A stretch of DNA of 64,000 bases from Lapillicoccus jejuensis (GCF_006715055.1 NZ_VFMN01000001.1:1116001-1180000), one strand, 5' to 3'; positions 1 to 8,002 are shown, counted from the first letter of the stretch. Notes: generated by a model from the sequence alone, not told the origin. Translations and numbers: made by a program.

Positions 1-91
1 ACGGGTGCTCGTGCTTGACTGACCAGCCGCAGGCCGCCCCGGCCGCCCGTGAAGCCATCGGCCCCATCGGCCCCGAGACGAGGAGCAGCGC

Positions 92-643
92 GTGAGCTAC
101 GTGGTGGAGTCCGCGTCCTCACGGCGGGCGCGCAGGCGGCGTCGTACCGCCATCACGTTGTTGGTCGTCGTCGCGATGCTCGCCGGCGCCTTCTACGTCG
201 CGTCGTCGTACATCAACCGCAAGGAGGGCGCGGTCGCGGCACCGACGCCCACGACGTCGTGCACGACGTCCGGGACGGCCAAGGCCGGCGCGAAGGCGAC
301 CGCCCAGCCGGCCGCGGCGCCGAAGCCGTCGCAGGTGACGGTCAACGTCTACAACGCGACGTCGAAGACGGGCCTGGCCGGCACGACGGCCAAGGAGGTG
401 CGCACCCGCGGGTTCGTCGTCGGCACGGTCGCCAACGACCCGCTGAGCAAGTCGGTGACCGGCACCGGCGAGATCCGCTTCGGCAAGAACGGCTCCGCCG
501 CGGCGACCGTCGTCAAGGCGATGCTCCCGACCGCCGCGATGGTGCAGGACGCCCGCGCCGACGCGTCGGTCGACCTCGTGCTCGGCGACCGGTACGACGC
601 CCTCGCCACCCCCTCGACCGCGACGACCGCCCCGCCCTGCTGA
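92..643 (+). CDS. LytR C-terminal domain membrane protein
   Basis: 183 aa. After a basic stretch (residues 11-19) there is one membrane segment at about 20-41, then a low-complexity Ala/Thr linker, then a LytR_C-type domain at about 80-165 beginning VTVNVYNAT and containing a GxVxxDP-like turn. This domain follows LytR-CpsA-Psr ligase domains in cell-wall proteins, but it also occurs alone behind a single membrane anchor, as here. The likely location is the outer face of the membrane, in wall-polymer biology; no catalytic residues are visible. The GTG start has an AGGAG element about 6 bases upstream. The exact role is not known. Confidence 0.8.
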   Translation: MSYVVESASSRRARRRRRTAITLLVVVAMLAGAFYVASSYINRKEGAVAAPTPTTSCTTSGTAKAGAKATAQPAAAPKPSQVTVNVYNATSKTGLAGTTAKEVRTRGFVVGTVANDPLSKSVTGTGEIRFGKNGSAAATVVKAMLPTAAMVQDARADASVDLVLGDRYDALATPSTATTAPPC

Positions 644-673
644 GCGGGCGCGGCCCGACGGGCCGGCCGGGGG

Positions 674-1114
674 TCAGGCGCGGGAGCGCGCCGCGACGAC
701 CTCGACGGCGAACTCGTAGCCCTGCACGCCGCAGCCGACGATGACGGCGGCGGCGATGTCGCTGAGGTGGCTGTGGTGCCGGAACGGCTCGCGGGCGTGG
801 ACGTTGCTCACGTGCACCTCGACGAGCGGGCCGGTGGCGAGCACGAGCGCGTCGCGCAGCGCGACCGAGGTGTGCGTGTAGGCGCCGGCGTTGACGACGA
901 ACCCGGCGCCGTGCCGCAGCTCCTGCGCCCAGGTGACCAGCTCCCCCTCGTGGTTGCTCTGCCGCGCGTCGACGTCGAAGCCGAGGGCGTCGGCCCGCTC
1001 GCGGCAGCGGCGCTCGACGTCGGCGAGGGTGTCGTGGCCGTAGACCTCGGGCTGACGCTCGCCGAGGAGGTTGAGGTTGGGGCCGTTGAGGACGGCGATG
1101 ACGGGACGCGGCAC
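674..1114 (-). CDS. aroQ: 3-dehydroquinate dehydratase, type II
   Basis: 146 aa, the usual length of type II dehydroquinases, which convert 3-dehydroquinate to 3-dehydroshikimate in the shikimate pathway (cytoplasm, dodecameric in the family). The N-terminus has the family signature NGPNLNLLGERQPEVYG, with the catalytic Tyr at its end. The middle has QSNHEGELVTW and NAGAYTHTSVALRDAL, and the C-terminus VEVHVSNVHAREPFRHHS, which carries the catalytic His. I chose the GTG at 1114 over upstream in-frame starts because the protein then begins just before the first beta strand and a TACGCT box lies 6 bases upstream. It is divergent from the AurF-like gene; no other aro gene is nearby. Confidence 0.95.
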   Translation of the reverse strand: MPRPVIAVLNGPNLNLLGERQPEVYGHDTLADVERRCRERADALGFDVDARQSNHEGELVTWAQELRHGAGFVVNAGAYTHTSVALRDALVLATGPLVEVHVSNVHAREPFRHHSHLSDIAAAVIVGCGVQGYEFAVEVVAARSRA

Positions 1115-1120
1115 CCGGCG

Positions 1121-1126
1121 AGCGTA
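1121..1126 (-). promoter_or_regulatory. -10 box of leaderless aroQ
   Basis: TACGCT on the minus strand lies 6 bases before the aroQ GTG, the spacing expected for a leaderless actinobacterial transcript. No Shine-Dalgarno sequence is visible. Confidence 0.5.
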
Positions 1127-1161
1127 TCCGGGGGCCACCGGGTCTTTACAGACCACTCGTG

Positions 1162-1184
1162 ATGTGACACCGTTGATGTCACAT
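1162..1184. promoter_or_regulatory. palindromic operator before the AurF/FprB pair
   Basis: ATGTGACA, 7 bases, TGTCACAT: a perfect inverted repeat with 8-base arms in the divergent region between aroQ and the diiron oxygenase, 27 bases before the oxygenase ATG. It is the right size for a dimeric repressor such as a TetR-family protein. The half-sites resemble CRP sites, but the 11-base distance between TGTGA and TCACA is wrong for CRP. No regulator gene is adjacent. Confidence 0.6.
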
Positions 1185-1211
1185 ATTTGATGGCGCACCC
1201 AGGAGGACCCG

Positions 1212-2117
1212 ATGACCACCACCGCTTCCCCCGCTCGCTCCCGCATCGACGAGACCGTCGCGCACCGGCTGCTCGAGTCCTCGCGGACGCTGTCCTTCGA
1301 CCCGACCACCGAGGTCGACTGGGACGCCCCCCTCGACCCGACCCAGCACGGCCTCTCGCCGGAGTGGTCCTCGCTCTACGGGACGCCGCTGTGGGACCGG
1401 ATGACGCCGGAGCAGCGTGTGACGCTCACCCGGCACGAGGCCTGCTCGGTGATGAGCACCGGCATCTGGTTCGAGATGATCCTGCAGCAGATGGTGCTGC
1501 GCGAGCTCTACGCGAGCGACCCGACGCGGTCGGAGTTCATGTTCGGTCTCACCGAGATCGCCGACGAGTGCCGGCACTCGATCATGTTCGCCCGGGCGAT
1601 GCAGACGATGGGGGTGCCGGCGTACGGGCCGAGCCGGCTGGCCGTCGAGCTGGCCCGCGGCTACAAGACCCTCGCCACCGGCGAGAGCGCGTACGGCGGC
1701 ATCCTCGTCGCCGAGGAAGTGCTCGACATCTACCAGCGCGACCTCATGCGCGACGAGCGGGTCCTGCCGGTCATCCGCACGACGAGCCGGATCCACGTCG
1801 TCGAGGAGTCGCGGCACATGACCTTCGCCCGCGAGGAGATGAAGGCGGCTCTCGAGGGCGCCTCGGCCGCCCGCCGGCTGCGCAGCGGCACGCTCATCGC
1901 GATCGTCGCCTCGGTCATCGTCGGCAACCTCGTGCACCCGAAGGTGTACGCCGCCGCCGGGCTCGACGTACGCGAGGCCGTCGCCGCCGCGAAGGACAAC
2001 CCGCACCACGCGGCGATGCTGCGCACGAGCTCGGCCCACCTCATGGAGTTCCTCGACGAGTGCGGCCTGGTCGGCGGCCCGGCGCGGCGGATCTACTCCC
2101 GCCTGCACCTGCTCTGA
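1212..2117 (+). CDS. AurF-like diiron oxygenase
   Basis: 301 aa. The protein matches the AurF (p-aminobenzoate N-oxygenase)/PF11583-type diiron family. Two ExxH iron-binding motifs are visible (E119-C-R-H122 in ADECRHSIMF and E199-S-R-H202 in VVEESRHMTF), with further glutamates at 88 and 168/169 placed as in ferritin-like four-helix bundles. Family members oxidise amines or other substrates with O2 and two electrons; the substrate here cannot be read from sequence. The ATG has an AGGAGGA Shine-Dalgarno sequence. The ferredoxin/reductase gene starts 22 bases downstream and is probably its electron donor. Confidence 0.85.
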   Translation: MTTTASPARSRIDETVAHRLLESSRTLSFDPTTEVDWDAPLDPTQHGLSPEWSSLYGTPLWDRMTPEQRVTLTRHEACSVMSTGIWFEMILQQMVLRELYASDPTRSEFMFGLTEIADECRHSIMFARAMQTMGVPAYGPSRLAVELARGYKTLATGESAYGGILVAEEVLDIYQRDLMRDERVLPVIRTTSRIHVVEESRHMTFAREEMKAALEGASAARRLRSGTLIAIVASVIVGNLVHPKVYAAAGLDVREAVAAAKDNPHHAAMLRTSSAHLMEFLDECGLVGGPARRIYSRLHLL

Positions 2118-2139
2118 GCCGGTCGGGAGACGAGCCGCC

Positions 2140-3603
2140 ATGCCGTTCGCCATCACCCGGTCCTGCTGCAACGACGCGCACTGCGTGTCGGTGTGCCCCG
2201 TCAACTGCATCCACCCGACGCCGGACGAGCCGGACTTCGGCACGACCGACCAGCTGTACGTCGACCCGCGCGCCTGCATCGACTGCGGCGCCTGCGCGAG
2301 CGCGTGCCCGGTCGACGCGGTCTTCCCGGTCGAGGAGCTCACCGCCCCCCTCGCGCACTTCGCCGGGCGCAACGCCGCCTTCTACGCGGACCGGCCGGTG
2401 GGGACGACGTGGGCCGCGCCGCGCTTCCCGCGGGCGCTGCCGGCCGGGAGCGACCTGCGGGTCGCCGTCGTCGGCACCGGCCCGGCCGCCTGCTACGCCG
2501 CCCAGACCCTGCTGCGCAGCACGGAGGCGCGGCTGACCCTCGTCGAGCGCGAGGACGTCCCCGGCGGGCTCGTGCGGTGGGGCGTCGCGCCCGACCACCC
2601 GTCGACCAAGCGGGTCGCCGACGTCTTCGCCTGGATCTTCCGCCACCCGCGGGTGACCCTGCGGCTGGGCACGGAGGTGGGGCGCGACGTCGGGCTCGAC
2701 GAGCTGCGCGCCACCCACCACGCGGTCCTCGTCGCGGTCGGCGCGAGCGACGAGCGGCGGCTGGGGATCCCCGGCGAGCACCTGCCCGGCGTCGTCGCCG
2801 GTGGCGACCTCGCCCGGTGGGCCAACGGCCACCCCGCCGCACCGGCGCCCGACCTGACCCGCCCCCGGGCCGTCGTGGTCGGCACCGGGAACGTCGCGCT
2901 CGACGTGGCGCGGCTGCTCGCCAGCGACCCCGACGACCTGGGCGGGGACCTCGACCCGCACGTGCGGGCGGCGCTGCGGCGCAGCGCCGTCCGCGAGGTC
3001 GTCGTCGTCGGGCGACGCGGACCGTCGTCCGCCGCCTGGACCGAGTCCGAGCTGCTCGCGCTGAAGCACCTTCCCGGCGTGCGGCTCGTCGTCGACGATG
3101 TCCCCGGGGTGGGGGACGAGGTCGCCGCGGGCGCCGGCCCGGCCGCGCACCTGCAGGACGTCGACCGGGAAGCGGTCTCCTGGGACACCGACCCGGTGGG
3201 GCGACGGATCGTGCTGCGCTTCGGCTCCGCCCCGCGGGCGGTGCTCGGTGGTTCGCGCGTCCAGGGCCTCGCCCTCGCCGACGGCACCGACCTGCGCGCC
3301 GGGCTCGTCGTCACCTCCATCGGGCGGACCGCGCGCGGTCTGCCCGGGATGCCGGTCGACGCGGCCGGCGCCGTGGCGCAGGAGTCCGGTCGGGTGCTCG
3401 AGGCGCCGGGCGGGGGCGTCGTACCGGGGCTCTTCGTCGCCGGCTGGGCCAAGCGCGGTGGGTCCGGTGGCATCGGCGCCAACCGCCGCGACGCCGAGGA
3501 GACGGTCGCCGCGCTCGTCGACGACGCCCTCGCCGGGCGCCTCCCGGCACCGACCGCGCCGCCCCCGCTGCCGCTGCGCCGCCGTCTCCTGCGCCTGCGT
3601 TAG
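2140..3603 (+). CDS. fprB: ferredoxin / ferredoxin-NADP reductase fusion, FprB type
   Basis: 487 aa. Residues 1-70 are a ferredoxin domain with cysteines at 9/10, 15, 19, 23 and a CxxCxxCxxxC cluster at 46-56, close to the 7Fe domain of mycobacterial FprB. An adrenodoxin-reductase-like flavoprotein follows: FAD-binding VVGTGPAACYAAQ near 114, NADP-binding VVVGTGNVALDVAR near 247, and the C-terminal GWAKRGGSGGIGANR. It moves electrons from NADPH through FAD to iron-sulfur clusters. Its position directly behind the diiron oxygenase, with the same strand and a short gap, suggests that it serves this oxygenase. Its stop codon is part of a palindrome shared with the convergent gene. Confidence 0.93.
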   Translation: MPFAITRSCCNDAHCVSVCPVNCIHPTPDEPDFGTTDQLYVDPRACIDCGACASACPVDAVFPVEELTAPLAHFAGRNAAFYADRPVGTTWAAPRFPRALPAGSDLRVAVVGTGPAACYAAQTLLRSTEARLTLVEREDVPGGLVRWGVAPDHPSTKRVADVFAWIFRHPRVTLRLGTEVGRDVGLDELRATHHAVLVAVGASDERRLGIPGEHLPGVVAGGDLARWANGHPAAPAPDLTRPRAVVVGTGNVALDVARLLASDPDDLGGDLDPHVRAALRRSAVREVVVVGRRGPSSAAWTESELLALKHLPGVRLVVDDVPGVGDEVAAGAGPAAHLQDVDREAVSWDTDPVGRRIVLRFGSAPRAVLGGSRVQGLALADGTDLRAGLVVTSIGRTARGLPGMPVDAAGAVAQESGRVLEAPGGGVVPGLFVAGWAKRGGSGGIGANRRDAEETVAALVDDALAGRLPAPTAPPPLPLRRRLLRLR

Positions 3604-3648
3604 CGTCCGCAGGGGTGCGGCACCGGTGCCCCGACGGTGCGGACGCTA
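3601..3648. terminator. palindrome holding both convergent stop codons
   Basis: TAGCGTCCGCA at 3601-3611 pairs perfectly with TGCGGACGCTA at 3638-3648, around an inner GGCACCGGTGCC palindrome (3619-3630). The outer arms contain the TAG stops of fprB and of the convergent gene. There is no T-run; it is probably a bidirectional terminator or transcript-end hairpin. A close relative lies at 11188-11229. Confidence 0.65.
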
Positions 3649-4677
3649 GTGGTGGGGGGTCCAGCCGAGGAGCGGGCCGAGGCGGGTGGCGAGGTCGGTG
3701 AGGATCTGCACGTAGTCCTCGTACGCGAAGGTGAAGGGCAGCGCGAACGCGACCTCGTCGACGGCCCGGAACCCGGCGTGCGCCCGCAGCCGCTCGGCGA
3801 GGACCTCCGACGGGCCGACGAGGTCGGGGGCGAAGAGCAGCCGGCCGGGGCCCTGGGGCTCGCGGGTGCGCGGCAGCCGGGCGGCGGCGTACTCCTCGTA
3901 GCGGCGGGCCTGCTCGGGGCTCGCACCGTCGGTCGGGACGACGACGAGACCCTGGGACACCCGGGCCCGGTCGCCGTCGGGGTGCACGGCGCGGAAGGCG
4001 TCGACCTGCTCGCGCTGGCGGGCGGCGAAGTCCCACGGCCCCTCGTCGCCGTCCGCCCCCACGCCGGTGAGCACGCTGCTGGTGAGCAGGTTGAGACCCT
4101 GCTCCCCGGCCCACCGCGCGGACCGGACGCTGCCGGCGCCGTACCAGACCCGGTCCGCGAGCCCCGCCGCGTGCGGCTGGATCCGGCGGCTGTAGGTCTC
4201 GATCCCCTGCTGCCCCTCGAACCCGCTGACCGGCTCGCCCCGCAGGGCGTGGAGCAGCCGCTCGACCCGCGCGTAGGAGAAGTCCTCGACGTCGGCGCTG
4301 TCGGGGTAGAGGTGCTCCTTGACGTCGTCCCAGTGGGTCGGGGGGCCGACGCTGACACCCGGGTTGAGCCGGCCGCCCGAGAGGACGTCGACGGTCGAGA
4401 GGTCCTCCGCGAGGCGGAACGGGTTCTCGAAGCCGAGCGGCGTCACGGCCGTGCCGAGCTCGATCCGGCTCGTGCGCTGGCTCGCGGCGGCGAGGACGGC
4501 GACGGGTGAAGAGATGCCGTGCTGGAGGTGGCGGTGCCGCAGCCAGGCGCTGTCCAGCCCCAGCTCCTCGCCGAGCTCGATGAGCCGCAGGGTCGACTCG
4601 TGCCCGGGCCGCGGGTCGGCCTCGTCGAACAGGCCGATGGTGAGGAACCCCAGGCGCCGCAACGGCCGTCCGTCCAT
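3646..4677 (-). CDS. LLM-class flavin-dependent oxidoreductase
   Basis: 343 aa, a bacterial-luciferase-like monooxygenase of the F420/FMN TIM-barrel class. It starts with LRRLGFLTIGLFDEADP, and has RTSRIELGTAVTPLGFENPFRLAEDLSTVDVLSGGRLNPGVSxG, the typical LLM core from about 70 to 115. The closest recognisable subfamily has no fixed substrate. A TAGGCT box 6 bases before the ATG suggests its own leaderless start even though the VOC gene ends only 26 bases upstream. It is convergent with fprB and shares its terminal palindrome. Confidence 0.85.
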   Translation of the reverse strand: MDGRPLRRLGFLTIGLFDEADPRPGHESTLRLIELGEELGLDSAWLRHRHLQHGISSPVAVLAAASQRTSRIELGTAVTPLGFENPFRLAEDLSTVDVLSGGRLNPGVSVGPPTHWDDVKEHLYPDSADVEDFSYARVERLLHALRGEPVSGFEGQQGIETYSRRIQPHAAGLADRVWYGAGSVRSARWAGEQGLNLLTSSVLTGVGADGDEGPWDFAARQREQVDAFRAVHPDGDRARVSQGLVVVPTDGASPEQARRYEEYAAARLPRTREPQGPGRLLFAPDLVGPSEVLAERLRAHAGFRAVDEVAFALPFTFAYEDYVQILTDLATRLGPLLGWTPHH

Positions 4678-4683
4678 GCGGCC

Positions 4684-4689
4684 AGCCTA
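4684..4689 (-). promoter_or_regulatory. -10 box of leaderless LLM gene
   Basis: TAGGCT on the minus strand, 6 bases before the ATG at 4677; no Shine-Dalgarno sequence between them. Confidence 0.45.
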
Positions 4690-4703
4690 CGAGCCCTGGT
4701 CCC

Positions 4704-5162
4704 TCAGGGGACGTAGAGGCAGAACGGGTGCCCGGCGACGTCGGCGAGCACGAGCAGCGCCTCATCGGGGTCGTCGAAGCGGTCCTCGAGCAGCCGCGCC
4801 CCGAGCGCGAGCGCGCGGTCGCGCTGCCGGGCGAGGGCGTCCCGGTCGGGGACGGTCATGCACAGGTGCATCATCTGGCGCACCGCCCCGGGCGCCTCGC
4901 CCGCGGCGCCGCCGTACACCGGGGGCTCGTAGCCGCGGACGGCCGCGAAACCGAGCCCGCGCCCGCTGCTCGGGTCCTCGCCGTCGGGCCGGATGACGAG
5001 GTAGTCCTCGCCGACCGGGTCGGGCGCGCCCGGCCCGGGCGGCGCGTCGCCGGTGCGGTACTCGTAGCCGAGCAGCTCCCGGTAGAACTCGGCCAGCGGC
5101 CGCGGGTGCGCGCAGTCGAGGACGACCTGCCGGACGAAGGGCACCTCCCCCACGTCGCTCAC
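4704..5162 (-). CDS. VOC (glyoxalase-fold) family protein
   Basis: 152 aa. The N-terminal motif RQVVLDCAHPRPLAEFYREL is the standard opening of actinobacterial VOC/glyoxalase-like proteins, and a second half-repeat starts at about residue 98 (MHLCMTVPDRDAL) and ends with ADVAGHPFCLY. The two beta-alpha-beta-beta-beta halves normally make a metal site or ligand pocket; no substrate can be assigned. The GTG start overlaps the stop of the CitE-like gene by four bases (GTGA), so the two are translationally coupled. Confidence 0.8.
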   Translation of the reverse strand: MSDVGEVPFVRQVVLDCAHPRPLAEFYRELLGYEYRTGDAPPGPGAPDPVGEDYLVIRPDGEDPSSGRGLGFAAVRGYEPPVYGGAAGEAPGAVRQMMHLCMTVPDRDALARQRDRALALGARLLEDRFDDPDEALLVLADVAGHPFCLYVP

Positions 5163-6007
5163 CCCGCGTCCGTACGACGCCCCGTGGACACCTGCGCGAG
5201 CGTGGCCCGGGCCTGGCGCAGCAGCGGCTCGTCGACCATCCGCCCCTCGTGCCGGAAGACGCCCTTCTCGTGCTGCGCCGCCTCGAGCACCCCGCGGGCG
5301 AAGGCCACCATCTCCTCGGTCGGGGCGAAGGCCTCGCGGATGACGGGCACGTGGCTGGGGTGGATGCAGCACTTGGCGGCGAACCCGACGTCGACCGCCT
5401 CGAGCGACTCGCGGCGCAGCCCGTCGAGGTCGCCGATGTCGATGTGGACGCTGTCCACCGCGGCCTTGCCCCAGGCCCGGGCGGCGAGCAGGACGGTCAG
5501 CCGGGCGTGCTCGACGACGGGGTGGTAGCGGCCGTCGACGCCGCGGCTGCGCCGGCCGCCGAGGTCGGCGACGAGGTCCTCGCCGCCCCACATCAGCGCG
5601 ACGCAGGCCGGGTGCGCGGCGACCTCCTCGGCGTGCAGGACGCCGCGGGCGGTCTCGGCGAGGGCGAGGACCTGCAGGCCCTCGAGCGGGTCGAGGTCGG
5701 TCGCCGCCGCGGCCTTGGGCAGCATGACCCGGGTGTGCCCGACCCGCCGCAGCATGGCGACGTCGTCCGCGAACCACCGTGTGTCGCAGGCGTTCACGCG
5801 GACCATGGCCCTGCTCCCCAGCCCGGGCAGCGCCGCCTCGACGGCCTCGCGGGCCGCGTCCTTGTCGGCCGGCGCGACGGCGTCCTCGAGGTCGAGGACG
5901 ACCGTGTCGGCCCGCTCGGCGGCCTTGGCGTAGCGGTCGGGGCGGTCACCCGGGCAGAACAGCAGCGCCGGGCCGCGCAGGACGTCGTACGGCGCCTCGT
6001 CGCTCAC
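5159..6007 (-). CDS. CitE-like acyl-CoA lyase (HpcH/HpaI family)
   Basis: 282 aa. The protein has the CitE/malyl-CoA-lyase core: LLFCPGDRPDRYAKA at about 15-29, DTVVLDLEDAVAP with the metal-binding acidic pair, RVNACDTRWFADD, VMLPKAAAATDL, ALAETARGVLHAEE with the catalytic Glu, and KCCIHPSHVPVIREAFAP near the C-terminus. Such enzymes cleave or form C-C bonds in hydroxyacyl-CoA esters. Together with the MaoC hydratase 9 bases upstream this resembles the CitE-MaoC pairs of branched-chain or dicarboxylic acyl-CoA breakdown in mycobacteria. That parallel is inference; the acyl group is not known. Confidence 0.87.
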   Translation of the reverse strand: MSDEAPYDVLRGPALLFCPGDRPDRYAKAAERADTVVLDLEDAVAPADKDAAREAVEAALPGLGSRAMVRVNACDTRWFADDVAMLRRVGHTRVMLPKAAAATDLDPLEGLQVLALAETARGVLHAEEVAAHPACVALMWGGEDLVADLGGRRSRGVDGRYHPVVEHARLTVLLAARAWGKAAVDSVHIDIGDLDGLRRESLEAVDVGFAAKCCIHPSHVPVIREAFAPTEEMVAFARGVLEAAQHEKGVFRHEGRMVDEPLLRQARATLAQVSTGRRTDAG

Positions 6008-6016
6008 GACCGCGGC

Positions 6017-6538
6017 CTACGCGTCCTGCGGCTGCCGCCGCATCATCGCCGTGCGCTCGGCGACGCAGACGACGACGCCGTCCTGGTTGCGGGCGGTGTG
6101 CTCGAGCACGACGATCCCGACCTCGGGGCGCGAGCGCGAGAGCCGCTTGGAGAGCACGACGGTGCTGGCGAAGAGGGTGTCGCCGGCGAAGACCGGCGCG
6201 GGGAAGTCGACCCGGGCGAAGCCGAGGTTGGCGACCGTCGTGCCCACCGTGATGTGCCCGACCGAGAGCCCGACGAGCGTGGAGAGGGTGAGCAGGCTGT
6301 TGACGAGCCGCTTGCCGTACTCGCCCTGCTCGCCGGCGACGGCGTCGTGGTGCAGCGCGGCGGGGTTCATCGTCAGCGCGCTGAACATCCCGTTCTCGGC
6401 GTCCTCGACCGTCTTGCCGGGGATGTGCACGTAGCGCACCCCTTCCTGCAGCTCCTCGTAGAAGAAGCCGCGCTGCTGGACCGTCGGCAGGCTCATCGGG
6501 TCCGGGCGGGAGGTGCTCGTGGGGGCGTCGTCGCTCAC
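6017..6538 (-). CDS. MaoC-family hot-dog hydratase
   Basis: 173 aa. It has the MaoC core with the hydratase motif MNPAALHHDAVAG near residues 57-69, followed by GKRLVNSLLTLSTLVGLSVGH and PVFAGDTLFASTVVLSKRLSRSRPEVGIV. Proteins of this family add water to or dehydrate acyl-CoA double bonds. It is the first gene of a probable MaoC-CitE-VOC group read leftward. I use the GTG at 6538, since a TAGCGT box lies 7 bases upstream; an ATG at residue 15 is the alternative. Confidence 0.83.
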   Translation of the reverse strand: MSDDAPTSTSRPDPMSLPTVQQRGFFYEELQEGVRYVHIPGKTVEDAENGMFSALTMNPAALHHDAVAGEQGEYGKRLVNSLLTLSTLVGLSVGHITVGTTVANLGFARVDFPAPVFAGDTLFASTVVLSKRLSRSRPEVGIVVLEHTARNQDGVVVCVAERTAMMRRQPQDA

Positions 6539-6545
6539 GAGGAGG

Positions 6546-6551
6546 ACGCTA
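6546..6551 (-). promoter_or_regulatory. -10 box before the MaoC/CitE group
   Basis: TAGCGT on the minus strand, 7 bases before the GTG at 6538, in the leaderless arrangement seen throughout this window. Confidence 0.5.
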
Positions 6552-6711
6552 CCCGCTCGCGTTCCGGGGCGAATCCGGCGGCTCGGCAGGGATCCGGCGA
6601 CGACGGTGGCGAGCTCCCCGGGGGCGCGAGGACGCTGGGACCGGCCCCCGGGCCGACCCCGTCGACCACCTGTCGACCACCCGACGACACCCCGACGACA
6701 ACGGAGTCCTC

Positions 6712-7341
6712 ATGTCCTTGAAGCGTCCCCGGCGCGCGCCGCTCGCCGCCCTCTTCGTCGCCCTGCTCGCGGTCGTCGGCCTCGCCGCCGCCCCGTCGGC
6801 CGGTGCGGCCACCGTCAGCTCCGCGCCCGCGGCCACCGCGGCGAAGACCCTCGGTACGACGACCGTGACGACCGCGCCCGGCGTCGCCGAGGCCCTGCTG
6901 AGGTCCGGCATCGTGCCGCTGCCCGCCCCGGGCACGACCTTTGGCGTGAAGTACCGCAACGGGGTGCTCGTGTCCTACGGCTTCCCGATCACCGGCAGCA
7001 CCGCGGACCTGGCCGCCGGCACCGGCGACATCACCCACTCCGGGGGCATCGTCTTCGTCGGCAAGGGCAGGAGCCTCGCCGTCGGGAGCTTCGACATCGA
7101 CCTGGCCGCCGGCAAGGTCTTCGCGACGACGGTCAACGGCGCGGCCGCGCACGTGCCGCTGCTCGACCTCGACCTCGCCAAGGTCCGCGTCGGCACGGTC
7201 GGCACCACGACCGTCGTCTCCGGCGTGGGTCTGAAGCTCGACCCGGTCGCCGCCGGCGTGCTCAACAGGACCTTCGGCAGCAAGCTCCCCACCGACGGCT
7301 CGCTGACCTTCGGCACGGCGAACGTCCGGATCCGCGGCTGA
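6712..7341 (+). CDS. secreted protein of unknown function
   Basis: 209 aa. A basic N-terminus (KRPRR) and a hydrophobic stretch at about 10-26 ending in APSAGAA are a clear Sec-type signal peptide. The mature part is beta-rich and repeats alternating Thr/Val and Gly: ITGSTADLAAGTGDITHSGGIVF in the middle, LDLDLAKVRVGT later, and a closing GSLTFGTANVRI. Similar secreted proteins are common in actinobacteria but I know no assigned function, and no catalytic motif or anchor is visible. A strong hairpin terminator follows 20 bases after the stop. Confidence 0.7.
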   Translation: MSLKRPRRAPLAALFVALLAVVGLAAAPSAGAATVSSAPAATAAKTLGTTTVTTAPGVAEALLRSGIVPLPAPGTTFGVKYRNGVLVSYGFPITGSTADLAAGTGDITHSGGIVFVGKGRSLAVGSFDIDLAAGKVFATTVNGAAAHVPLLDLDLAKVRVGTVGTTTVVSGVGLKLDPVAAGVLNRTFGSKLPTDGSLTFGTANVRIRG

Positions 7342-7361
7342 CCTGGCCCCCACCCCCCACG

Positions 7362-7396
7362 ACGAGAGCCCCCGGACGGCGTCCGGGGGCTCTCGT
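7362..7396 (+). terminator. hairpin terminator
   Basis: A perfect 16-base stem (7362-7377 with 7381-7396, right arm beginning GTCCGGGGG) with a three-base loop lies just after the secreted-protein gene. The T-run is weak, as usual in GC-rich genomes. It also separates the convergent tRNA-Ser. Confidence 0.85.
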
Positions 7397-7407
7397 TCGT
7401 CATGCGG

Positions 7408-7494
7408 CGGTGGCGCAGGGATTCGAACCCTGGGTGGAATCGCTCCCACACACGCTTTCGAGGCGTGCTCCTTAGGCCACTCGGACACGCCACC
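7408..7494 (-). tRNA. tRNA-Ser(CGA)
   Basis: An 87-base tRNA read leftward. Acceptor arm GGTGGCG pairs with CGCCACC, discriminator G, anticodon loop CTCGAAA with anticodon CGA, a long variable arm typical of serine tRNAs, and the T-loop GGTTCGAATCC. CCA is not encoded. Confidence 0.95.
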
Positions 7495-7504
7495 GCGGGA
7501 GAGG

Positions 7505-7996
7505 CTACCGGAGCCGTCGCCCCGTGAAGAAATCGGTCAGCAGGAGCGCGCACTCGTCCTCGCGGACGCCGCCGACGACCTCGACCCAGTGCGGCGAGCG
7601 ACGGTCGCGGGCGAGGTCCCAGACCGACCCGCAGGCCCCCGCCTTGGCGTCCCACGCCCCGAGGACGACGCGCTCGACCCGGGCCTGGACGGCGGCGCCG
7701 GCGCACATGGCGCACGGCTCGAGGGTGACGAGCAGGGTGCAGCCGTCCAGCCGCCAGGACCCCGTACGGCGGCCGGCGTCCTGCAGGGCGCGGACCTCGG
7801 CGTGCGCGACGGGGTCGCCGTCGGCCTCGCGCGCGTTCCACCCCTGCCCGACCACCGTGCCGGCGGCGTCGAGGACGAGCGCGCCGACGGGCACGTCGCC
7901 GGCGGCGCCGGCGCGAGCGGCGAGCTCGAGCGCGCGACCCATGAGCGCCTCCCACCGCGGGTCGACCGGGAGCGGCCGGAGCGGGGTCGGGGGCAC
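7505..7996 (-). CDS. tadA: tRNA-specific adenosine deaminase
   Basis: 163 aa. The zinc-dependent cytidine/adenosine deaminase core is intact: HAE (in [10 protein letters not shown]) and PCxxC (in [10 protein letters not shown]), with [11 protein letters not shown] before and FFTGRRLR at the C-terminus. TadA converts A34 of tRNA-Arg(ACG) to inosine; that tRNA is encoded in this same window at 61299-61371. The GTG at 7996 has a TATCGT box 6 bases upstream; an ATG at residue 19 is a less likely start. The promoter overlaps that of the divergent upp gene. Confidence 0.93.
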   Translation of the reverse strand: MPPTPLRPLPVDPRWEALMGRALELAARAGAAGDVPVGALVLDAAGTVVGQGWNAREADGDPVAHAEVRALQDAGRRTGSWRLDGCTLLVTLEPCAMCAGAAVQARVERVVLGAWDAKAGACGSVWDLARDRRSPHWVEVVGGVREDECALLLTDFFTGRRLR

Positions 7997-8002
7997 GCGC
8001 TC

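Noticed and set aside
1-48. Tail of an upstream gene at the left edge
   Set aside because: Two short frames end here (stops at 16-18 and 20-22), but fewer than eight codons are visible and neither can be supported.
1163-1183. CRP site reading of the palindrome TGTGA..TCACA
   Set aside because: The spacing between the half-sites is 11 bases instead of 6, so it is listed as an operator of an unknown regulator.
1179-2372. 397-codon minus-strand frame opposite the AurF-like gene
   Set aside because: It has no family motif and lies opposite a gene with two clear ExxH iron motifs.
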